Shown here piece after piece: positions 19,019 through 23,489 of a stretch of DNA of 23,489 nucleotides. The DNA lies in NCBI GenBank assembly GCA_026713345.1, contig JAPOOQ010000498.1, positions 1 to 23,489 on the forward strand, given 5' to 3'. This stretch comes from Gemmatimonadota bacterium. GTDB lineage: Bacteria > Gemmatimonadota > Gemmatimonadetes > Longimicrobiales > Gaopeijiaceae. Position numbers and translations under genes: made by a program. Numbering within the stretch: the stretch's first letter is position 1; each line of letters opens with the position of its first letter. A model generated the notes under the pieces. It saw nothing but the letters and a program-made list of their open reading frames with translations. It did not search any database and was not told the origin of the DNA.

Positions 19019-19289
19019 GCCCCTCACGCCCGAGCAGATTGCGGCCGTGAAGGACGAGAGCATCGACTTCAGCGACATACCCGAACTGGACGAGGGATTC
19101 TGGGAGCGGGCGGAACTCGTCGAGCCCGATCGCACCGACCAGATCACCATGCGCGTCAAACGCTCCGTGCTGGCTTATTTCAAGGCTCCGGGGAAGGGCT
19201 ACCAGACGCGAATGAACCGCGTGCTGGAGAGTTACGTGCGGTATAGGACGGGGGAGTCGGCCGACACCGGGGAGGGCTCGGGACGCTGA
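18999..19289 (+). CDS. brnA: BrnA-family antitoxin
   Basis: This 96-residue protein begins with RPLTPEQIAAVKDESIDFSD. It ends with the BrnA DNA-binding segment ITMRVKRSVLAYFKAPGKGYQTRMNRVLESYV. The N-terminal part wraps BrnT and the C-terminal ribbon-helix-helix-like part binds the promoter. The ATG has an AGGAG ribosome-binding site 8 bp upstream, inside the brnT end. Stronger initiation here than at the leaderless toxin start would favour antitoxin. Confidence 0.92.
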   Translation: MSERYDRPLTPEQIAAVKDESIDFSDIPELDEGFWERAELVEPDRTDQITMRVKRSVLAYFKAPGKGYQTRMNRVLESYVRYRTGESADTGEGSGR

Positions 19290-19500
19290 CAAGGATTCGG
19301 TGCGGTGTCGTGCCGTCGCTCTGCAGTCCATGTCGCTCCACCAGACGGAGTTGAGGGCGGCTTGGGACCGTGCCAGGCGCCAGGAGGCTCCAGGAAGGAT
19401 CGCCCCGCTGGAGTAGCCCGGATCACTTGCGGTCCCGTTCCCAAACGCGACCTTGCTGGAGTCGTCATCTACCAGCCCTCCGACGCCGGAGCCCAAGCCG

Positions 19501-22500
19501 ATGTCCCGCCCCACCCTGCCAGCCCCCCTCGCCGCCATCACCATCGCCGTCCTGCTCACGGCCCTCACCCCCACCCCCGCCCAACCCCAGGGCACGCGCT
19601 TCCTGCGTCAGCCCGACGTGAGTGCCACGCACATCGTGTTCACCCACGCCAACGACCTCTGGCTGACCGCACGGGACGGCGGCGACGCAATCCGCCTCAC
19701 CAGCTCCGAAGGGGCCGAAACCGACGCCGCCTTCAGCCCCGACGGGCGCTGGATCGCCTTCACCGGCCAGTACGACGGCAACACCGACGTCTACCTCATG
19801 CCGGCCACCGGCGGCCAGCCCCGGCGCCTCACCTGGCACCCGTCCGCCGACGTCACCCAGGGCTGGACCCCCGACGGCGACATCCTCTTCCAGTCAGGGC
19901 GCGAAGCGGCGCCCACCCGGCTCTGGAAGTTCTACACCGTGTCACCATCCGGCGGGCTGCCGACTGCCCTCGCGCTCCCCCAGGCCTACCTGGGCGGCAT
20001 GTCCGGCGACGGCGCCCGCATCGCCTACCAGGAGATTGGCTACTGGGACCCCGAGTGGCGCAACTACCGCGGCGGACAGGCGCAGCCGATCGGGATCGTC
20101 TCCACTGAAACCTGGGAGCGCACCACGCCCCCATGGGAGGGCGAGCGCCAGATGGATCCGGTTTGGATGGACGGCGTCGTCTACTACATGTCCGAGCGGG
20201 ACTGGGCCGGCAACGTGTGGTCCTTCGATCCGGGCACCGCTACCGAACGCCAGCTGACGCACCACGCCGACTTCGACGTCAAGTCCCTCGGCGCGGGCGA
20301 CGGGGTGGTCGTCTACGAGCAGGCCGGCTACCTGCACGAACTCGCCCCGGCCACCGGCGCCTCGCGCCAGCTCGTCATCAACGTGACGGGCGACATGAAC
20401 TGGTCGCGTGCCAGGTGGGAGGCGGTCCCGGCCGGACAGCTGCGCGACGCCCGCCTCTCGCCCACCGGCAAGCGCGCGATCTTCGAATGGCGGGGCGAAC
20501 TCTTCAGCGTGCCCGCCGACGAGGGCTCGTGGCGCAATCTGACCCGCACCCCCGGGGTCGCCGACCGGCATCCGGTGTGGTCGCCGGACGGGTCGCGGAT
20601 CGCGTGGTTCAACGACGACGGCGACGAGTACGGGCTCGTGGTCGCGGATCAGGACGGGGCCAACCAGCGCCGCATCGAGATCGCCGAGCCGTCCTTCCAT
20701 TTCCGCCCCGAGTGGTCGCCCGACGGCACCCGGCTCGCTTTCACCAACACCCACTACCAGGTGCTCGTGCTCGACCTGGAGTCGGGCGAGGTGGAGCACA
20801 TCGACACCGACCGCTTCGCCCACCCGGAGCGCTCGATGAACCCCGTCTGGTCGCCGGACTCCCGCTGGCTCGCCTACGCCCGCCGGCTCGACAACCAGCT
20901 GCGCGCGATCTTCGTCCACGACACCGAATCGGGCGAGACGCACCAGTTCACCGACGGCATGTCCGACGCGATCTCGCCGGTCTGGGACGAGTCCGGCAAG
21001 TACCTCTACTTCCTGGCCTCCACCGACTACGGGCTCAACACCGGCTGGCTGGACATGACCTCGTACGACCGGCCGGTGACGCGCACGCTCTACCTCGCGC
21101 TGCTCAGCGCCGACGAGCCCTCGCCCTTCCTGCCGCGCAGCGATGAGGAGGAGGACGCGGGGGAGGAAAACGCGGACGCCTCCGACAGCGACGACCCCCC
21201 CGAAGTCACCATCGACTTCGACGGCCTGGCCGACCGCATCATCGACGCCCCCGGGATGGGGACGAACGACTACGCCGGGCTGGCCCCCGGTCCCGCCGGA
21301 ACCGTCTTCGTTTTGGGCGGTGGCAGCGGTGCCCGCAAGTACTCCATCGAGGACCGCGACTCGGAGGACTTCCTCGAGCAGGGCGGCCGGGTCACCATCT
21401 CCCACGACCGCAGCAGCATGCTCTACTACAGCGGCGGCTGGCGCATCGTCGGCACCGGGCGTCCACCGTCGGGCGGCGATGGCCAGCTCAGCCTCGGCAA
21501 CATGCGCGTCCGCGTCGAACCCACCGCCGAATACGCCCAGATGCTCCGCGACGGCTGGCGTTTCATGCGCGACTTCCTGTACGTCGACAACCAGCACGGC
21601 GCCCCGTGGGACGACGTCTGGGACTGGTACTCCGAGTGGCTCCCGGACGTCCGCCACCGCTCCGACTTCAACCACCTGCTCGACATGCTTTCGGGCGAGA
21701 TCGCGGTCGGGCACTCCTACGTGCGCGGCGGCGACTACCCGGATCTGGAGAGCCCGCGCACCGGCCTCCTGGGCGCCGACCTGGAGGAGGTGGACGGGTT
21801 CTACCGCATCACCCGCATCTACGACGGGGGCGACTGGACCCCCGGTCTGGCCGGGCCGCTCTCCCACCCGGGGATGGACGTGCAGGAGGGCGACTATCTG
21901 CTCGCCGTCGACGGGGCCGACCTGCGCGCGCCCATCAACCCGTTCAGCCTCCTGGAGGGGACCGCCGGCCGCGTCATCACCCTGACCGTGGCGCCCTCCC
22001 CCTCCGCCGACGACGCCCGCGACATCCTCGTCCAGCCCACCGGCAGCGAAGGTGCGCTCCGCCAGTGGGCCTGGGTCGAGGCGAACCAGGCGCGCGTCGA
22101 CGAGATGAGCGGAGGACGGCTCGCCTACGTCTGGCTCCCCAATACGGGCCAGGGCGGCTACCGCAACTTCAACCGCATGTACTACGCCCAGCAGGACCGC
22201 GAGGGGGCGGTCATCGACGAGCGCAACAACGGCGGCGGATCGGCGGCCGACTACATCGTCGACATGCTCGACCGCGAGCTCACCGGCTACTTCAACTCGC
22301 GCGCCGGCGACCGCAAGCCCTGGACCCAGCCGATGGCCGCCCTCTTCGGACCCAAGGTGATGGTGATCAACGAGCGCGCCGGGTCGGGGGGCGACCTGTT
22401 GCCGTATCTGTTTCGATTTCGGGAGATCGGCCCCTTGGTGGGGACCAAGACCTGGGGCGGGCTGGTCGGCACCTGGGACACGCCGCCACTGATTGACGGG

Positions 22501-22746
22501 GGTGGCTTCGTGGCGCCCCGCGGCGGCTTTTTCGACGTGAACGGGGAGTGGGCGGTCGAGGCCGAGGGCGTGGCCCCCGACATCGAGGTGCGCAACGATC
22601 CCGCCCCGGTGATCGCCGGGGGCGACCCGCAGCTGGAGGCGGCGGTGAGGGAGGCGCTGCGGCTGCTGGATGCCGGTGGAAGGGTCACCTTCGAGGACGA
22701 ACCCCCGCCGCCGGTGCGGTGGCGGCGGCCGGGGCGCGGGCGATAG
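19501..22746 (+). CDS. Tricorn-like S41 peptidase, secreted
   Basis: This is a 1081-residue protein. The ATG at 19501 starts a signal peptide (hydrophobic APLAAITIAVLLTAL, probable cleavage after PTPAQPQ), so export to the periplasm is likely. Residues about 30-540 form beta-propeller repeats of the TolB/tricorn kind (SPDGRWIAF, VWSPDGSRIAW, EWSPDGTRLAF, VWSPDSRWLAY). A very acidic linker (about 543-565) follows. The catalytic half has H738 in AVGHSYV, a PDZ-like region (about 765-840), nucleophile S962 in RAGSGGDLLPY, and WAVEAEGVAPDIEV near 1017-1030, which carries the conserved glutamate. These match the tricorn protease Ser-His-Glu set. It probably degrades peptides. It begins 211 bp after brnA and appears to belong to the chromosome flanking the island. 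Confidence 0.93.
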   Translation: MSRPTLPAPLAAITIAVLLTALTPTPAQPQGTRFLRQPDVSATHIVFTHANDLWLTARDGGDAIRLTSSEGAETDAAFSPDGRWIAFTGQYDGNTDVYLMPATGGQPRRLTWHPSADVTQGWTPDGDILFQSGREAAPTRLWKFYTVSPSGGLPTALALPQAYLGGMSGDGARIAYQEIGYWDPEWRNYRGGQAQPIGIVSTETWERTTPPWEGERQMDPVWMDGVVYYMSERDWAGNVWSFDPGTATERQLTHHADFDVKSLGAGDGVVVYEQAGYLHELAPATGASRQLVINVTGDMNWSRARWEAVPAGQLRDARLSPTGKRAIFEWRGELFSVPADEGSWRNLTRTPGVADRHPVWSPDGSRIAWFNDDGDEYGLVVADQDGANQRRIEIAEPSFHFRPEWSPDGTRLAFTNTHYQVLVLDLESGEVEHIDTDRFAHPERSMNPVWSPDSRWLAYARRLDNQLRAIFVHDTESGETHQFTDGMSDAISPVWDESGKYLYFLASTDYGLNTGWLDMTSYDRPVTRTLYLALLSADEPSPFLPRSDEEEDAGEENADASDSDDPPEVTIDFDGLADRIIDAPGMGTNDYAGLAPGPAGTVFVLGGGSGARKYSIEDRDSEDFLEQGGRVTISHDRSSMLYYSGGWRIVGTGRPPSGGDGQLSLGNMRVRVEPTAEYAQMLRDGWRFMRDFLYVDNQHGAPWDDVWDWYSEWLPDVRHRSDFNHLLDMLSGEIAVGHSYVRGGDYPDLESPRTGLLGADLEEVDGFYRITRIYDGGDWTPGLAGPLSHPGMDVQEGDYLLAVDGADLRAPINPFSLLEGTAGRVITLTVAPSPSADDARDILVQPTGSEGALRQWAWVEANQARVDEMSGGRLAYVWLPNTGQGGYRNFNRMYYAQQDREGAVIDERNNGGGSAADYIVDMLDRELTGYFNSRAGDRKPWTQPMAALFGPKVMVINERAGSGGDLLPYLFRFREIGPLVGTKTWGGLVGTWDTPPLIDGGGFVAPRGGFFDVNGEWAVEAEGVAPDIEVRNDPAPVIAGGDPQLEAAVREALRLLDAGGRVTFEDEPPPPVRWRRPGRGR

Positions 22747-22783
22747 GGTCCATGAAGACGACAACACAACGAAAGGACCAATC

Positions 22784-23194
22784 ATGAAACGCTGGGGACT
22801 GCTTCTTCTGCGGGTGACCACCGGCTGGCTGCTCGTCCTGTGGGGCATCGACAAGTTCCAGAACGTCGCGCACGGCCAGGCGGTCGCGGACACGTACTAC
22901 TTCGGAATCGGGACCCAGGCGGCGGTGCAGCAGATCTTCGGCGGCATCGAGATCCTGCTGGGGGCGCTGGTCATCCTGGGTCTCTGGCGGCGCAGGGCCT
23001 ACCCGGTGATGCTCGCGGTGCTGCTCTTCACGGCCATCGGAGTCTGGAAGTCCATCATCGACCCGTGGGGATGGTTCCTCGAGGGATCGAGCGCGCTCTT
23101 CTACCCGTCGGCGATCATCGCGGCGGGGGCCCTCCTGCTCTGGGGCACGATCGACGAGGACGAGATGGCACTGGATGCGAAGATGACATCATGA
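22784..23194 (+). CDS. DoxX-like small membrane protein
   Basis: This 136-residue protein has four predicted membrane helices (roughly 5-22, 45-66, 71-90 and 104-122) and the DoxX-like opening LLLLRVTTGWLLVLWGIDKFQN. The ATG at 22784 has an AAAGGA ribosome-binding site 8 bp upstream; a longer frame starting inside the protease gene is rejected. Members of this family are linked to quinone or redox functions, but the role of this one is unknown. It follows the protease gene by 37 bp and may be co-transcribed. The promoter of the next antitoxin gene lies in its last codons. Confidence 0.85.
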   Translation: MKRWGLLLLRVTTGWLLVLWGIDKFQNVAHGQAVADTYYFGIGTQAAVQQIFGGIEILLGALVILGLWRRRAYPVMLAVLLFTAIGVWKSIIDPWGWFLEGSSALFYPSAIIAAGALLLWGTIDEDEMALDAKMTS

Positions 23195-23222
23195 TGCGGT
23201 GATGTTATGATGCTACCATCAT
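23183..23222 (+). promoter_or_regulatory. Promoter and nested palindromes of the vapBC pair
   Basis: ATGACA (23183-23188), a 17-bp spacer and TATGAT (23206-23211) each match consensus at five of six positions. The -35 lies inside the end of the DoxX-like gene. Transcription would start about 3 bp before the antitoxin ATG. Two inverted repeats overlap it: CATCATGATG (23187-23196, perfect) and ATGATG-CTAC-CATCAT (23207-23222, perfect arms). They are probably the antitoxin operators. Confidence 0.65.
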
Positions 23223-23445
23223 GAGAACCACACTTACGCTCGATCCCGACATCTACCAGGTGGCCAGGAGCATGGCCCGGGAACGGGGAGAAAGCATGGG
23301 CACGGTTCTGTCCGCGCTGGCACGGGCAGGGTTGCGGCCCCGCGAGCACGCCGTGCGCGCCGACGGCTTCCCGGTCTTCGACGTTCCACCCGACGCGCCG
23401 CCGCTGACCTCCGAGATGGTCCGCGACGCCCTGGAGGACATCTGA
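23221..23445 (+). CDS. VapB-type RHH antitoxin
   Basis: This 74-residue protein opens with the ribbon-helix-helix pattern MRTTLTLDPDIYQVARSMARE. The second helix (GESMGTVLSALARAGL) follows, then a toxin-binding tail, GFPVFDVPPDAPPLTSEMV, typical of antitoxins paired with VapC. The start is essentially leaderless. The stop codon overlaps the toxin start (CTGA, 23442-23445). It would neutralise the downstream PIN toxin and repress the shared promoter. Confidence 0.87.
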   Translation: MRTTLTLDPDIYQVARSMARERGESMGTVLSALARAGLRPREHAVRADGFPVFDVPPDAPPLTSEMVRDALEDI

Positions 23446-23489
23446 CGAAGCTCCTGGACGTCAACGTCCTCGTTGCGCTCGCGTGGCCG
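23442..23489 (+). CDS. VapC-type PIN toxin, 5' fragment cut by the window edge
   Basis: Sixteen codons are visible. The encoded TKLLDVNVLVALAWP is the conserved N-terminus of VapC toxins, with the first catalytic aspartate in LLDVN. The only possible initiation codon at the overlap is a CTG at 23442, in the same 4-bp coupling arrangement as the other PIN toxin in this window. The rest of the domain is outside the window. Confidence 0.8.
   Translation, partial: MTKLLDVNVLVALAWP

Noticed and set aside
19290..19500. Possible gene or att site between brnA and the protease
   Set aside because: No convincing frame. Short GCTGGAGT and CCAGG repeats are visible but no pair of longer direct repeats.
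19942..22893. A 983-codon minus-strand open frame opposite the tricorn-like protease
   Set aside because: It is a GC-driven antisense frame; the plus strand has signal peptide, propeller repeats and catalytic residues.

Overview
The window is a GC-rich (about two-thirds G+C by eye) bacterial segment. Tightly packed genes with 4-bp start/stop overlaps, a secreted tricorn-type protease, a molybdenum-hydroxylase operon and many small toxin-antitoxin modules suggest a Gemmatimonadota/Acidobacteriota-like lineage. No rRNA, tRNA or other phylogenetic marker is present, so that placement is only an inference. I see no CRISPR array, transposase or integrase.

Layout. (1) 2-4044, minus strand: a CO-dehydrogenase/xanthine-dehydrogenase-type operon in the order small [2Fe-2S] subunit, large Mo subunit, FAD subunit, MoxR ATPase (cut by the window edge). 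A G-rich tract with G-quadruplex potential lies just upstream. (2) 4245-5260: an RHH antitoxin/PIN toxin pair, and a lone small gene facing it that resembles proteins usually paired with AbiEii toxins. (3) 5486-14400, plus strand: an AlbA_2/Schlafen-type ATP-binding regulator without its usual N-terminal domain, then a type III-like restriction-modification cassette: a large beta-class DNA methyltransferase, a 31-codon linker ORF, a DUF1828-type protein, and a helicase with a C-terminal PD-(D/E)xK-like motif. (4) 18421-14460, minus strand and convergent with the restriction cassette: a complete CBASS anti-phage operon (XRE regulator, ImmA/IrrE-type metallopeptidase, patatin phospholipase, DIDDG-type CD-NTase, E2-like protein with a SEC-C zinc tail). 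(5) 18740-19289: brnT/brnA. (6) 19501-23489: tricorn-like S41 protease, DoxX-like membrane protein, and a VapB/VapC pair whose toxin runs off the window.

How it fits together. Positions 4245 to 19289 form a defence and toxin-antitoxin island inserted between housekeeping-type genes. In CBASS, the CD-NTase makes a cyclic nucleotide that activates the phospholipase, which attacks the cell membrane. The E2-like protein is expected to prime the cyclase, and the XRE/metallopeptidase pair (CapH/CapP-like) to control transcription. The restriction cassette would modify self DNA and cut foreign DNA.

The most unusual signal is a palindrome family with core TGGTCAnTGACCA. It lies in the promoter region of the Schlafen-type gene (5390-5437) and again in the gene-free stretch beyond the CBASS operon (18597-18638), so it brackets the two defence systems. 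Related repeats also occur inside the coding sequence of the Schlafen-type gene (6458-6504).
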